DNA of 64,000 nt from contig JALGPY010000007.1 in NCBI GenBank assembly GCA_023055425.1, positions 14,642,001-14,706,000 of the forward strand, in the 5' to 3' direction. Each line of letters opens with the position of its first letter. The stretch's first letter is position 1. The notes under the pieces were generated by a model. That model was given only the letters and a program-made list of their open reading frames with translations. It searched no databases and was not told the DNA's origin. Position numbers and translations under genes: made by a program. Of this stretch, positions 1-12,100 are shown piece by piece. This DNA is from Linanthus parryae. Its lineage: Eukaryota > Streptophyta > Magnoliopsida > Ericales > Polemoniaceae.

Positions 1-330
1 TTTGGGGTGTTAAAAGATCGACGTGAACACGTGTACCGCTCATAAGCAATGATTAATTCTGTTTGCATGTCTCACCAGATTAATGGGTTGTGTAGTTTCT
101 TCTGAGTAGTCATAGTTTCACCAGATTAATGACTCGCAGGTGATATTTCATTTATTTTGGTTGGTTGCTCTTCAATCAAACCATTGTACTTCTTTGTTTT
201 AGTAACTATCTGAAGTATCTAATGTCATTTATCTCTTTGATTATCCTGTAGTTTGGGAGGTAATATAGAGCTGCAAGCTAGTGAGCAAGGACAAGAAGCC
301 TTTGTCACAAGGACAAGAAACTGAACGAAA
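1..330 (+). other. SEC13 5' UTR and end of a 5' UTR intron
   Basis: This is the non-coding run up to the SEC13 start. A pyrimidine-rich stretch ending in a CAG-like acceptor (tatcctgtag, AG at 250-251) suggests that a 5' UTR intron ends there and that the last 79 nt of leader belong to the coding exon. The first part of the gene, including the promoter, lies left of the window. The intron call is inferred from the splice-site pattern only. Confidence 0.5.
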
Positions 331-1239
331 ATGCCTAGCCAGAAGGTTGAAACTGGTCACAATGACGTAGTTCATGATGTGGCCATGGATTACTTTGGAA
401 AGCGAATGGCAACTGCTTCATCCGATACAACCATCAAAATCATTGGCGTGGGCAACAATAACACCTCACAACACCTTGCAACGTTGAGCGGACACCAAGG
501 GCCTGTTTGGCAGGTTGCTTGGGCTCACCCCAAGTTTGGAACAATGCTTGCTTCCTGTTCGTATGATGGTAGTGTAATCATTTGGAAAGAAGGTAGTAAT
601 CAAAATGAGTGGTTGGAATCTCACGCTTTCAAAGACCATCAATCATCTGTGAATTCAATTGCCTGGGCTCCTCATGAGCTTGGCCTCTGCTTAGCTTGTG
701 GGTCATCTGATGGTAACATCTCAGTTTTCACAGCCAGATCTGACGGGGGCTGGGACACCACCAGGATAGACCAAGCCCATCCTCTTGGAGTCACCTCCGT
801 CTCCTGGGCCCCTGCAATGGCACCTGGAGCCTTAGTTGGATCAGGAACCCTAGACCCCGTACAGAAGCTCGCTTCTGGTGGGTGTGATAATACGGTGAAG
901 ATCTGGAAGCTGTATAATGGGACTTGGAAGATGGACTGCTTCCCGGCTTTGCATAAGCATTCTGATTGGGTCAGGGATGTGTCCTGGGCACCCAACTTGG
1001 GGCTTCCCAAGACCACGATTGCGAGCGCTTCTCAGGATGGGACAGTGGTTATATGGACGGTTGGAAAAGAGGGTGACCAATGGGAAGGCAAAGTCCTGAA
1101 AGATTTTAAGACCCCTGTTTGGAGGGTTTCGTGGTCACTGACTGGGAACCTGTTGGCTGTATCTTCTGGGGAGAACACTGTTACATTGTGGAAAGAAGCA
1201 GTGGATGGAGAATGGCAACAGGTGACTACAGTCGATTGA
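331..1239 (+). CDS. SEC13: SEC13, WD40 protein of the COPII coat and nuclear pore
   Basis: The protein has 302 residues, the usual length for plant SEC13, in one uninterrupted exon. It is built of WD40 blades; recurring pieces such as HDVAMDYFGKRMATASSD, GHQGPVWQVAWAHP, SVNSIAWAPHELGL, GVTSVSWAP, SDWVRDVSWAPNLGLPK and TPVWRVSWSLTGNLLAVSS mark successive blades and match plant SEC13A/B closely. In the family, SEC13 pairs with SEC31 in the outer COPII cage on ER exit sites and is also a scaffold of the Y-shaped nuclear pore subcomplex. The ATG at 331 gives the expected N-terminus (MPSQKVETGH) and lies after a likely 5' UTR intron. No lesion was seen. It is the only intact cellular gene in the window, and its 3' UTR recurs at 48891-49384. 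Confidence 0.97.
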   Translation: MPSQKVETGHNDVVHDVAMDYFGKRMATASSDTTIKIIGVGNNNTSQHLATLSGHQGPVWQVAWAHPKFGTMLASCSYDGSVIIWKEGSNQNEWLESHAFKDHQSSVNSIAWAPHELGLCLACGSSDGNISVFTARSDGGWDTTRIDQAHPLGVTSVSWAPAMAPGALVGSGTLDPVQKLASGGCDNTVKIWKLYNGTWKMDCFPALHKHSDWVRDVSWAPNLGLPKTTIASASQDGTVVIWTVGKEGDQWEGKVLKDFKTPVWRVSWSLTGNLLAVSSGENTVTLWKEAVDGEWQQVTTVD

Positions 1240-1632
1240 TCAGGTTTCCATCTCTTTCTGCTCTGTTGACTTTGTTATCTAGTTTACTACAATGAACCTT
1301 CATTTTGCAAAATTTTGTTTGTATGGTGTAAAGCTGATTTTTATCAGCTGAAGTTGGCGGTGAAGATAAAAGTAGTAACGGTTCCTGTCATGGGCAGCTG
1401 TTACTGGTTGAAGTTCTTGAGTAGATTTGGTCTTTGTTTCGCTATGCGGGTTGTCGTTTTGAATGATGTAGATACTGAGAAATGTTCAATATGTGACTTT
1501 ATTTCTGGAATGTGGATTATTTAGTCTGCTGCCCAACATTGGTGAATCCATGAGCAGTAGAAGAAGCTTCTGGTTTTCTTTTTCTGGTTGTTGCCTAAAT
1601 GCAGGATTGTCTTTAGTCTGGTAGAGACAGTT
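1240..1632 (+). other. SEC13 3' UTR and proximal flank
   Basis: Non-coding sequence after the stop codon. From about 1326 (gtaaagctgattt) it is the left edge of the unit that recurs downstream: the same sequence, with scattered substitutions, is found from about 48891. It is interrupted at 1641 by a hAT element and resumes at 2415. Confidence 0.75.
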
Positions 1633-1640
1633 GTCAAAAC

Positions 1641-2406
1641 CAAGGTTGTCAAACCCGCGGGTTGACTCGCGGGTTTAACGAGTTTACGAGTCTACATGGG
1701 CGATCGGGTTGACCCACTCAAAAACCCGGCGGCTGACAAACCCGCAGCAAACCCGTGCAAACCCGTCAAACCCGTAGACCCGCGAGTTGACCCGCGGGTT
1801 TACCGTGTCCACTCATTGTGAAAATTGTGTAAATTTATTAGGTTTTAGATCTTTTAGTACACAAAATAATGGGTTAGATAGTCTCCCAACTTCAAACAAT
1901 GGTGAACCATTGGAATTATCCCAAGATTAACAGATGACTTATAACGACTAATATCCAATCAACCACACCGATGACTGTGTAAATATCAAACGGACCACAC
2001 TGATTAAGATTATATGTAAACTTATTTTTTATTTTTTGAGGGACTTATTTAGGAGATCGCATATAGAATTTAGCTTAGTAAAATTTTAATTACACCCTTA
2101 CTTCAAATAAGTGAATCGATGAAAGGAAGAAATATAAACAAATTAATAAACAAATAAATAAATTTGGCTTAATTCTAAACTTAAAAAATTTAAACCTTGT
2201 AGTATTGAAACAATTTTATATACATAAAGAAAAATGTACCATTTAATCATCAAAAAATCATTTTTCATTAGTGAAAAGTCACGTGTACGTAAAAAATTGA
2301 AGATTTGAAGTAAAACGTGACCCGGGCGAGTCTCGGGTCACGGGTCACGAGTCGGGTCTACCCACCCTCTACGGGTTTATGCTGACCCGCGGGTTTGAAA
2401 ACCTTG
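1641..2406. mobile_element. non-autonomous hAT element (MITE-like), 766 bp
   Basis: The terminal inverted repeats start CAAGGTTGTCAAACCCG at the left and end CGGGTTTGAAAACCTTG at the right, and both ends are dense in CCCGCGGGTT motifs. The 8-bp target duplication GTCAAAAC flanks it (1633-1640 and 2407-2414). The copy of this flank in unit 3 (about 49190-49210) lacks the element and reads straight through, so the ends are exact. An 8-bp TSD with C-starting inverted repeats is typical of the hAT superfamily. No transposase ORF is present. Confidence 0.9.
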
Positions 2407-2414
2407 GTCAAAAC

Positions 2415-2620
2415 CGTACAAACTTTTGTGAAAATGATATCTGAATCCCACTAAATTTTGAGCTACAATACTTGCCTATACGTTGATCATTCAGCTGATA
2501 GAGAAGCCTAAGCGGTCAGTAGTCAGAAAATCTTGAAGCCTAAGCAGTCAGTAGTCAGAAAATCATGAAGCCTAAGCAGTCAGTAGTCAGAAAACTTGGA
2601 AGAATGGCCGGGGCATGGAA
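2415..2620 (+). repeat. distal SEC13 flank with three 32-bp tandem repeats
   Basis: This continues the SEC13 downstream sequence after the hAT insertion. From 2503 to about 2597 the unit gaagcctaagcagtcagtag plus tcagaaaa stands three times in tandem at 32-bp spacing; the unit 3 copy (about 49290-49355) has only two. This is a simple tandem array without spacers. Confidence 0.75.
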
Positions 2621-3067
2621 AGATGTGGTGTCAATAGGGTCGGGCCCATGGTTCAAACTGGCATGCCCTGCCTCGAATAAGCCCTAACCCAGCACAGCCC
2701 GCGCCCTCCCACCCAGCCCAGCCCAGCCCAGCCCAGCCCCCTCCCTTCCTAGACCGCCCGGTGCACGATTTTCTTGGTTGCCCGGCCCCTCAACCACGGT
2801 TTGGTTCTGCCTTGCTTCCTCCGGGCCGGTCTGCCCCCCTCCATCTATGGTCATTGTAAAACATATCTAGGTAATTGACCATTTTACCCCCACATTTTTC
2901 AAAAATGCTACCTTGGAGGTAATTTAGTCAATCCGTCCAAAAAATATTAATATTTGTTAATATATAAAGAATATTTATTAATATATTATAAATATTTATA
3001 TGGACCGATCCACCGGCCAATTAACCCTTGAACACGTGGGTATTGGACCGGGTCTGGTTCGGGCTAC
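2621..3067. other. GC-rich spacer with (CCCAG)n, then a dispersed AT-rich block
   Basis: 2630-2860 is GC-rich and holds a short CCCAG microsatellite (about 2706-2738). About 2865-3004 (ggtaattgaccattttaccc onward) recurs at 25650-25790 at the start of unit 2. No gene was seen here. Confidence 0.55.
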
Positions 3068-3075
3068 ATTTTCTC

Positions 3076-3559
3076 TAGGGATGGAAATTGGATCCGATCC
3101 TATAGTATGGGAACATGATCCGACCCTAATGGAGCATATCCGATCCAATCTGTTTACAATTGGATTGGAATGGAGGACATGTTTTGTAATTTGTGAAACC
3201 CGATTCGATCCGACAAGGTTAATATACCTATTACATTCAATAATATACATTTATTACTGTAATCTTAAATATATTATTTACGATCTTCACTTTAATGACA
3301 TCACAAATTTTACGTAAATATGATATTATTTTGAGAAAACGGATGATTCATACTTGTAAAGTGAAAATTAATCTAATTATGATTGTAAATTATGATTATC
3401 TCAGTGTAGATGAAATAAAAATATCGTCCGCCATAATCCGATGGATAATACGATTCGAATCCGGAGAAATTCGATCTGAATTTGATTCTATCCGAGCCCC
3501 TACAGATCGGATTTGGTTATAGGCTGATCCGATCCAAACCCGATCCGTTGCCATCCATA
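3076..3559. mobile_element. non-autonomous hAT-like element, 484 bp
   Basis: The ends TAGGGATGG and CCATCCATA are inverted repeats, and the subterminal DNA is rich in GGATCCGATCC-type motifs. An 8-bp target duplication ATTTTCTC flanks it (3068-3075 and 3560-3567). Unit 2 keeps only the right-hand part (about 37388-37715, followed by the same ATTTTCTC). The element was therefore present before the unit was duplicated. Confidence 0.82.
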
Positions 3560-3567
3560 ATTTTCTC

Positions 3568-5739
3568 CGCACAAACCATCCGGTCCCTCCTCCACCGGGT
3601 TGCCAACCCACCCCAGCCCCTCAAAATCGGCAACCCTTTGATGCCACGGTGTAAAGATGATCAATCTTCGCGTTAGTAACCTGTCTGTCCAAATTCGGTT
3701 CATATATCTACATCAACCTACACGAATCAAGTTTGGCAAATGTTGGTACAGAAACTACCACCACAAGTAGGCACCGCACCATTAGAAGACAACTATATAT
3801 ATGAATTACAACTCGACGGAGGATGTGATGTATAAACGAATGTATCATCGTCGCTCGTACATGGTTTTTCCTGTTGGCTCACAATGCCTGTAAAAACTGA
3901 ACACTTGATAAGCATATCAACATTGTCATTATCAGATTGTTGATGAAGTTCCGCAGCTAAGAACAAGTTGGATATAGACAATATTTCTTCATTCTATCAT
4001 AAGAGAGTGTAGTCCAACAAGTACGTGTTTTAGAATTTGCTGCACCTCTGAACCCTTGCCTGATGATAGTCTGCTTTTACTCGGTAGAAGAAGAAGTCTT
4101 CTGTTCTGGAAACATATTTGAACTGCCAAAACAAAAAACTTGAAAGACCTCAGAGAACCTGAAAACAGCACCATGCATAACACAAAGAATACAGAATAAC
4201 CACTGAACCTCTGGATTTGATCTGGAATACTTATTACACTCAAAACCGTTGTCAATAATAACGCCTACACGAAACTGACACGACAAAAAGTTAACGGGTT
4301 TAATGAACCCGCAACGAGATAAAAACGGGTGAGTTTTGTGTCAACTTGTAGAACCCTGGTCGGAAATCACCCGTTTTAACCCGTCTAGCACAGCAATATA
4401 ACCATCCTTTTCACCTTTAGCTATTCTCTCAGAAAAACACAGGCATGATCCTGGCAATATCCGGGTCGACACGATGCCACGACACGAACCCGACACAAAA
4501 TTAGTGGATTTAGCTCAACACAAACCCACATCGGGTCAGAAATGCGTCAGCTCGGAAATTGCATGGAACAAACGGGTCGAGGTCGGCTCGACCCGTTACT
4601 CACCCGGTACAGTTCGACCCGACCCACAACCCGACGGGTTTGCCCGAATTGCCAGGCCAAACATCGATATGTGTTGATGTTCCTGTATGTCAAAATGCAT
4701 TAGTGGATAATAAATTGCGCTGTGTGGATCATATTTTGATTGTTTCAGAAAATTGGAGAATCCCAATCTTTTGAGAAATGTTTGTGTCTACATGTTATAT
4801 ACGTTCTTTCTCATGCAGAGAGGACTGGTTCTCCTCTCTTGTGCAACAATCTTAGCCAGTAACAAAAATATTATTTTTGGCAAAAAAAAAAAAAGTAACA
4901 AAAGGGTTTCACGAATCTGATTTTACTGGTTCTTGCGTATCAACAAACACAAATATACTACAGAAAGATTTTATCTGCTTTCCTTCCACAAGAACACATC
5001 AAGAATACTTTTCAGCCATCTCGTGAAATCAGAATCTATATCATCACTGACGATACTTTGGAGATACAGGGAGGGGCAAAAGTAAAAATTTTAAACAATA
5101 GTTGTGTAAAATTTGAATTTTGTTAAGTGGAATGGAGACTATAGTGTAAATTTGAATTCAGGAACTTGTTGCAGTGGGGGCTGAAGTAAAAATTTTAAAC
5201 AATAGTTGTGTAAAATTTGAATTTTGTTAAGTTGAATGGAGACTATAGTGTAATTTTATAGGGCTGAATTGAAAAAAATCACAAAATTAGGGATACATTT
5301 TGAATTTTAAAAAGTTAAGTGGGAACTATACCCCTGCTACTCATAGTGTACATCCGCCCTTGGCTACATGAAAAAAAAGAGTTAATAAATAAGTGTCATG
5401 CGCTAATCACTCATCGTCAATTGGTTTTGAGGTGGAACCTAAATCACCTAAAACTCCTGATCCCTCTCCCAATTCTGGCTCCGGCGCTTTCAACTTGAAT
5501 TCGCCTATAATCCTCTTTCTCAAAATTGTAGAGCGTGCTTTTACAAGTACTTTGTACTTTCTTAGTAATTGGCCTCAATTCTTAGTTGCGAAACCTATTT
5601 CAAATTGAGTCAGACGAAAATTCTAACTAAGATGACCTCACCAACCCATTAATGAGGTATCCCGTTGCCTCACTGTATATCAGCTCTCAGTCAAGTTGAA
5701 TTTCCATTACATGCATTCTATGGGAGGTTCATATATAGA
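3568..5739. other. low-copy block of unit 1, no intact gene
   Basis: This block aligns with 37716-39868 (unit 2) and in part with 52790-53510 (unit 3). Short minus-strand ORFs at 3793-4286 have a protein-like look but are not conserved in frame between copies. Motifs rich in CGACACGAACCCGACAC (about 4270-4660) resemble the hAT element at 36534-37347 and may be a decayed relative. About 5085-5270 holds a local tandem duplication. Relative to units 2 and 3, unit 1 lacks about 230 bp near 5042. Confidence 0.6.
4858..4903 (+). mobile_element. severely truncated poly(A) retroposon with TSD
   Basis: The direct repeat AGTAACAAAA (4858-4867 and 4894-4903) brackets about 26 nt ending in a run of A. 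This is the signature of a target-primed retroposon reduced to its tail. A matching copy lies in unit 2 (about 39030-39080), so it predates the unit duplication. Confidence 0.5.
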
Positions 5740-6533
5740 AGAGAGCTTTCGACAGAAAATCCCCTTGCAGTTTTAGTTCGCTGACACTACACTACCAACA
5801 CTTTGACTTTGGATACATAACCCCCTTGCAGTATGCATTTCGCTGACATCCGGAACTAATCTTTTTAACGCCGTTAGTGGATATTGATTTCCGTCAGTGA
5901 CGTGACATTGTAGTATAAAAATTGTCACACAACTCCCTTGCAGTATGAGTTTTACTGACACGCGCACTAAAAATAAAAAAAAGTTTCATTTATTTTTTGA
6001 ATAAGTTTATTTCATATTTTTAATAATAGATTATTATTATTTATATATTGAAAATGCAAGGCAGATAAATTATTTATTCATTTGTATTTTTATTTTAAGT
6101 GTAAAGTGTCTTTTTAGTCTTTTTTTTTTTGAGAAAAGTCTTTTTAGTCTTTATTATAGAAGCATGACTATACTTTTTTTTTGTGTTAAACAAATTGCAC
6201 GGATCTGTCCAAATAATAAGATGAAAAAGAAGATATAGAAAAAAAAATTATATACTATTAATATTTTCTAAGATTTTTTTTCCCATTCGACCTTCCTCAA
6301 AGTTTATTGTTACTAAAGAAACTTTTTTCTTAGTATAGTAGTAGAATGTTTTATAAAATTGTCGTTTTCAGCCATCATTAATTAGACATGACAATACAAT
6401 TCAATTTCTTTTAAAAGAAGCTCTTTTTAGTTTTGAATATTTTATTCCGGCTAGTTAAATATTTTTTTGCATTAAATAAATAGTAAAGATCTATTCAAAA
6501 AAATAAGATGAGAAAAGAAAACACACATAGAGA

Positions 6534-6573
<40 letters not shown>

Positions 6574-7000
6574 AATATTTTCTAAAATGTAGGTCTTTTA
6601 ACCATAAAAAACACACTGATATTTTAAATTTTGTACTAAAACATTACAAATATTTACTACACGAACATAATATATTTTGTGTGGTTTATAAAATTTTTAT
6701 TTGGAAAAAAAGATAGAATTTAAAAATAAATTTATTTAAAAGAGAAACTAAGTTTTTGTAAAAAAAAATTGGTGCACAATGTCAGTAAAACCAATAGTGC
6801 AAGGGGGTTATGTGTCAATTTTCATACTGTAGTACCACGTGACTAACGGAAATCCATATCTACCAACGGCGTCAATTATTTTGGTGCGCGATGTCAGAGA
6901 AACACATACTGAAAAGGGGTCATGTGCCAAAACTCAAACTGTTGGCAGCGCAGTGTCAGCGAGTTAATAGTGCAAGGGGGTTTTCTGTCGGAAGCTCTCT
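5740..7000. mobile_element. TIR element of about 1.26 kb, probably Mutator-like
   Basis: The ends are inverted repeats of about 48 bp running inward from GAGAGCTTTCGACAGAAAA at the left, with their complement ending at 6999-7000. A module of CCCCTTGCA followed about 15-20 nt on by CTGACA recurs inside each end in matching orientation, so the TIRs are layered. The interior is AT-rich with a (TA)n tract near 6537-6569. Unit 2 has no element at the matching place (about 43360-43380). No clear target duplication was found and there is no transposase. Confidence 0.72.
6108..6150 (-). mobile_element. truncated poly(A) retroposon with 13-bp TSD
   Basis: The repeat GTCTTTTTAGTCT (6108-6120 and 6138-6150) flanks only 17 nt, which on the minus strand read TTTTCTC then a run of A. 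The same TTCTC-A(n) tail ends the SINE at 40765-40862 and the fragment at 61718-61731. Confidence 0.55.
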
Positions 7001-7007
7001 ACAAAAT

Positions 7008-7921
7008 TGAACTAACCAAACGGTGAATAATGCTTTTTTATTTTATTTTGTTTTGTGTTTTTTTTTTTTTTTTTTTTTTTTTTACATCTTCGCCGTGCAT
7101 AAACATGTAAAATATATTATCTCAAACATGGGACACTCGGAAACTTCACCTTCCCTCTTCTTTTACGAACAAAGCCCACTCTAAGCGGAGTATCTTCTGC
7201 TGGTAGCAGTAGCGATCCACAACCGAAGACTGAAGTTTTGTTTACTAAATTGCTGCAACCCTTTTCCGATGAGTTCCAACCGTCAAAAACACTTTTACTC
7301 TTTCTTTGCTTGAGGATGAAGTTTTAATGGAGACTTGTTCTAATCTTTTGTTGTTTTTTCTTGTTGTAGAGGCAGGGATGAACAAGTCACTAGGAATTAA
7401 GGATTTGCCGCTGATGAAGCGTCTAATACGGTATGATGATAAATCAATATACATCTACATACACATTGTCTCTCTCAGATTAAGTTTTAGCTATTGATGA
7501 TTGAAGAACTCATAATGGCCTTGTTTACCAGATTGATTTGGTTGACTGATTTGACGATTTATAATTGAATGATAAAGGATAGGATCAGAGAATTGTCTAG
7601 TTTTTGCAACTTTCTAGTATGTAGTTTTTGCACACTTTCTAGTTCTCTACTTATTTGTTGGATTAGATTTCACATAGGGCTGGTTGAAAAGATGAAAAAT
7701 GTTTTTAATTCTTCGCTTTCATTTGTACCTAAGTTCGCAATCATCTTTTCAACCAGCCCTAATGGAAATCTATTCCAACAAATAAGTAGAAAACTAGAAA
7801 AAGTGCAAAAACTAAATACTAGGAAGTTTAAAAAAACTAGACAATTCTCTGATCCTCTCCTTTATCATTCAATTATATTCAAATCAGTCAACCAAAACAA
7901 TCCGGTAAACAAGGCCATTAT
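7008..7921. repeat. left arm and central stem-loop of the unit 1 fold-back element
   Basis: 7008-7515 is the left arm; its inverted partner is 22412-22850. 7516-7921 contains a second palindrome: about 7580-7690 is repeated inverted at about 7745-7870, around a loop near 7700-7740. In unit 2 the same element is uninterrupted (43374-44372). Here the right side is split by a LINE and a Copia. A T run at 7059-7083 is inserted in the arm. No coding capacity. Confidence 0.75.
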
Positions 7922-7948
7922 TTTTTTTTGAGGGAAAACTTCATTTCA

Positions 7949-10900
7949 TTAATAGTGGGTAGTCATGCCCATAAGATCTGAATTTTGTACATTCTCAGCC
8001 CAATCGGGTAACAAAGAGTAATAGGACATATTGTCTTCTAAAAAGCCTTTTTTCGCAAGGAGATGAGCAAATCCATTTCCAGTTCTAGCCACAAAGGAAA
8101 TTGTTGAATACTCCAGTTCTTCTATTAAGCATCTTGAGATTTTAATTGTTGTCTTCATATCTGCAATTGCATCCACTGCTTTGATTTTGCCGCACAGACC
8201 GTCTCGTAGCAATTTTACGGTAGCTAAACTATCTGACTCTATTTCTAGTTTGCTGAAATTCAGCTCCTTTGCCAGTTTCAACCCTTCCTCTACCGCTACT
8301 AGCTCTGCAACTAGAGGGGAACGGATCCTAGGGAGACGGCAATGACGTGCTGCGCAAAATTCTCCTTTTTCATCCCTTAGAACACATCCCACCCCAGTCG
8401 CAGTACCATTTTCAACCCAAGAAGCATCCACGTTTAATTTAATTGTACCTGGGAGCGGTTTTGTCCACGCAATGGCTGAAGATGTTCCCAGTGGTTTCAT
8501 CCCCCAATAAGTTCTTCAAACTAGCTTCTTTGTACCACTGTAGAAAGCTTCGGCTGTGATTTGCGATGTCCTTTGGTGTGCTTCTTGTACCCGCAAAACG
8601 GTTACTGTTTCGATAACGCCAAATGCTCCAGATCGTAGAAACGAAAGTCTCACAAAAATCCGAAGATTCAGTCGTCAAAACCTGATAGATCACTTCTCGG
8701 CATCCACCCGAGAGAAAAGCCAGATTGGTAGAGCCTGTAGTTTCTGCCCAAATTTGCTGCGAGAAAGGGCATTGCAGAAAAAGATGCTCCCCTGTTTCGT
8801 TTGCTTGTCCACAAAATTGACATTGGGTTGGAACTTCAATACCTCTATCCTTCAACCGAGTTGCCGTAGGGAGCGAAGAGTGCCATAACCTCCAGGTTGG
8901 ATGAAGTATTTTCTTGGGAACTTTCAATTTCCATAGTTTTTGCAGCCAAGATCTGTTGATGTGGCCCGAAGAAGAAGAAGGGTCCCCTGTTGACAGTAGC
9001 TGCTGGACATGATATCCAGTAGCAACGGTGTACCTCCCATCATCAGAGTGCATCCATGAAAAAGAATCCTCCCCACTGTCCCCGTCAATTGGTATGGATT
9101 TAATAATGTCAATGTCCACTGGTAGTAGTAACTGGCTAAGCTTCTGCTCGTCCCAAGTGTTTGTGATTGGATTTATTAACGCCTCGACGTGGTCTCTTCA
9201 TGTCCAGCAGGGCAGCTAGTTATAACTCTGAAAGTACTGAAACGCGGTATCCATTTATCTTTGAACAATTTAATTTTCTTGCCATCCCCGACCTTCCACA
9301 TTAATCCTGCTTTGATCAGATCACGACCTGCCAAGATACTTCGAAAAGCATAAGAAAATTGATTATTTTTGGCCTTTTCAACATCAAGAATAGAAGATGA
9401 ACGAAAATATTTTGCTTTCAATAGCCTGCTAATAAGACTATTCAGATTTCTCAATATCCTCCAGGTTTGTTTTGCTAGTAGGGCAATATTGAAATCTTGA
9501 AAATCTCGAAACCCAATGCCTCCGTCTTGTTTCTGTCTTTTTAACTTATCCCAAGAAACCCAGTGCATCTTCCTCTTGTCGCCATCTCCACCCCACCAAA
9601 ACTGACGTACCAGTCTTTCTAAATCCATGCAAGTCTTCTTAGGGAGAAGAAAACAGCCCATAGCATAATTTGGAATTGCTTGAATAGCCGACTTAATTAA
9701 CACTTCTCTCCCTACTACCGAGAGCTCCTTCCCATTCCAACCTTTCAATTTACTTTGTACTTGTTCCGGTAGATAGGCGAAAGTTAAAGTACGCTTTCTT
9801 CCAATAGTGGTAGGCAAACCCAAATAGCAGTCATGTTCCATTACTACTTGGACACCACATTGTTGACCGAAAGCTTCCTTGTCACTTGCATTCATATTAT
9901 CAGAAAAAAGAACAGAGGACTTTTGTAAATTCAGTACCTGGCCAGAGGCTATCTCATAATCGTGCAATATCTGTCGCAAGTTGTCAATTTCCTCGCTTGT
10001 CGCTTTAGCAAATAGCAAGCTATCATCTGCAAAGAACAAATGAGATACAAATGGACCCCCTCTAGAAGCTGCTAGACCAGAAATTCTACCTTCCTGCAAG
10101 GCAAGGGACAAGCTGCGTGATAAAGTTTCGCTAACAAGTAGAAATAAATACGGAGATAAGGGACATCCTTTCCGAAGACCCCTCTCTGGTGAAATAGAGC
10201 CATGTACTTCTCCGTTGACTAGGAGACTGTACGAGACTGTAGTAACACACTTCATCACAAGTTCAATCCATCTGTAACCAAATCCCATCCTTTCCATCAC
10301 TGCTCGTAAAAAATTCCATTCAACTCTATCGTAAGCTTTACTCATATCCGCCTTCAATGCCAGGTAACCTGTTTTGCCCTTCTTCCTATTTTTCATAGTG
10401 TGAAGAAGTTCAAAAGCAGCTAATGTATTATCCGAAATTAGCCTACCAGGTACAAAAGCACTTTGGTTCTCTGATATTAGAGAATCCAAGATTAACTTTA
10501 GTCGATTTGCCATGGCTTTAGTAATAATCTTGTAGATTGTATTACAGAGACTGATTGGACGCAAACCAGTTGCCTTCCTAACCTGTTTCACCTTAGGAAT
10601 AAGAGCAATTAAGGTATGATTATACCTGGTAATATCAGCTTCACCATTTAGTATCTGTAGGCAGGTATTTTCGACTTCAGTACCTACCAAATTCCAGTAC
10701 TTCTGGTAAAAAATTGCTGGAAAACCGTCCGGGCCCGGGGCCTTGACCGGCGCCAGCTGGTTAAGAGCCATTCTAATATCTGCAACAGTAAAAGGATGAT
10801 TCATTAAGGCACGTTGTTCCAAAGAAACCAATTCCTCTATACCAAGCATGACGGGCTCCATCTGCTGCCTTGTCGGATCAATAGATGTGTAAATATTTCT

Positions 10901-12100
10901 GAAATAATTCTCCAAAATTTGCACTATCTCTGTCGGATCCTCGGACCAACTGCCCGACTCATTCTCCAGTCCTGAAATCCTGTTCCTAGCCTTTCGGATT
11001 GAGGCCTTACGGTGAAAAAAGTCGGTATTTTGATCCCCTTTTCTCATCCACATCTCCCTTGAACGCTGTCTCCACATCTCCTCTTCCTGTAATAGGATTT
11101 GGAGAATTTTGTTACGTATTACCTTGGTTTCGGCTACCACCTCAGTGGTCTGAAATCCTTCGGTCAAGGATTTGAGTTGGGACCTCAAGTCCTTCAACCG
11201 TCTGCGAATACTGCCAAAGGATCTACTCTCCCACAATTTTAGAAAATCCGCGACCATAGAGAGTTTACCATCTACTGTAGCGTCAGTAGTGGTCCATGCA
11301 TATGTAATGATTCCCTTACACCCTTCATTGTGTGTCCACATGGTTTCAAACTGAAACCGTCTTCGAATCCTTCTGTGCTCTATTTGTCCCAAGCTCCAAT
11401 AAAACTCGAGTGGTACGTGATCAGACACCTCTGCAACTAAGTGCTGAACCCGTGCTCTTCCAAAAATGTCAATCCAACTATCAGAAACCAGACATCTATC
11501 AAGTCTCTCTCTAATAGCTGCCCCATCACCTTGTCCATTGTGCCAAGTAAAATGCGATCCTGAAAAACCCATATCCCTGAGCTGCAACCGATTAATAACG
11601 CTACAAAATCCCTCTATCTGACTAATGGGGACTGATCTACCCCCTTCCTTCTCCAGAATAGACGAGAAAGCGTTGAAATCACTGGTGACACACCAAGGCT
11701 GACCCCTGGGGTGTATAATCTCAAGTAACATTCATGAGTGTTGCCTCTCATTCCTATCTGGGTCTCCGTAGAAACCCGTGAAGACACCCTGTTTTGAATC
11801 CTCCTCCAAGCCAATAGAGCCATGAATATGGTAATTAGACCAGTTAATAAGAGAAAAACTAACCGTCTCATCCCACATCAAAGCTAAACCACCCCGTCTA
11901 CCGCCATAACTATCGTCGCAATCCCTGAAAATGCCGTGCTTCAAACCCAACTTTATTCTGATGCGTTCCATCTCCTTTGCATACAACTTGGTCTCCATTA
12001 AAAAGACCATATTTGGCCTGTGTCTCTTCGCTAAATCGTAAAGGGACACTACGCTACGGGGATTGCCAAGTCCCCGTACGTTCCAGCTTAGGAGATTCAT
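7949..12100 (-). pseudogene. LINE ORF2: endonuclease, reverse transcriptase, RNase H (broken)
   Basis: The start MNLLSWNVRGLGNP at 12100 is the classic plant L1 endonuclease opening. The endonuclease continues with SDFNAF (about 11670) and VSDHVPLEF (about 11425). The reverse transcriptase shows APGPDGFPAIFY (about 10730), KADMSKAYDRVEW (about 10330), GLRKGCPLSPYLF (about 10150) and FFADDSLLFAKA (about 10020). A CxxC-x7-H-x4-C zf-RVT motif lies at about 8750-8825, and an RNase H domain with NVDAS and ESDS at about 8440-8220. The lesions are an in-frame TGA at 11734-11732, a frameshift near 9180 and another near 8440-8500. ORF2 would nick the target, copy the RNA there and remove the template. 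It starts inside the last codons of ORF1, which points to coupled translation. Confidence 0.93.

Noticed and set aside
2503..2597. Three 32-bp repeats, considered as CRISPR-like
   Set aside because: They are directly adjacent with no spacers and lie in plant UTR-flanking DNA.
3793..4286. Possible minus-strand gene
   Set aside because: Short open pieces look protein-like but the unit 2 copy breaks the frame and no family was recognised.
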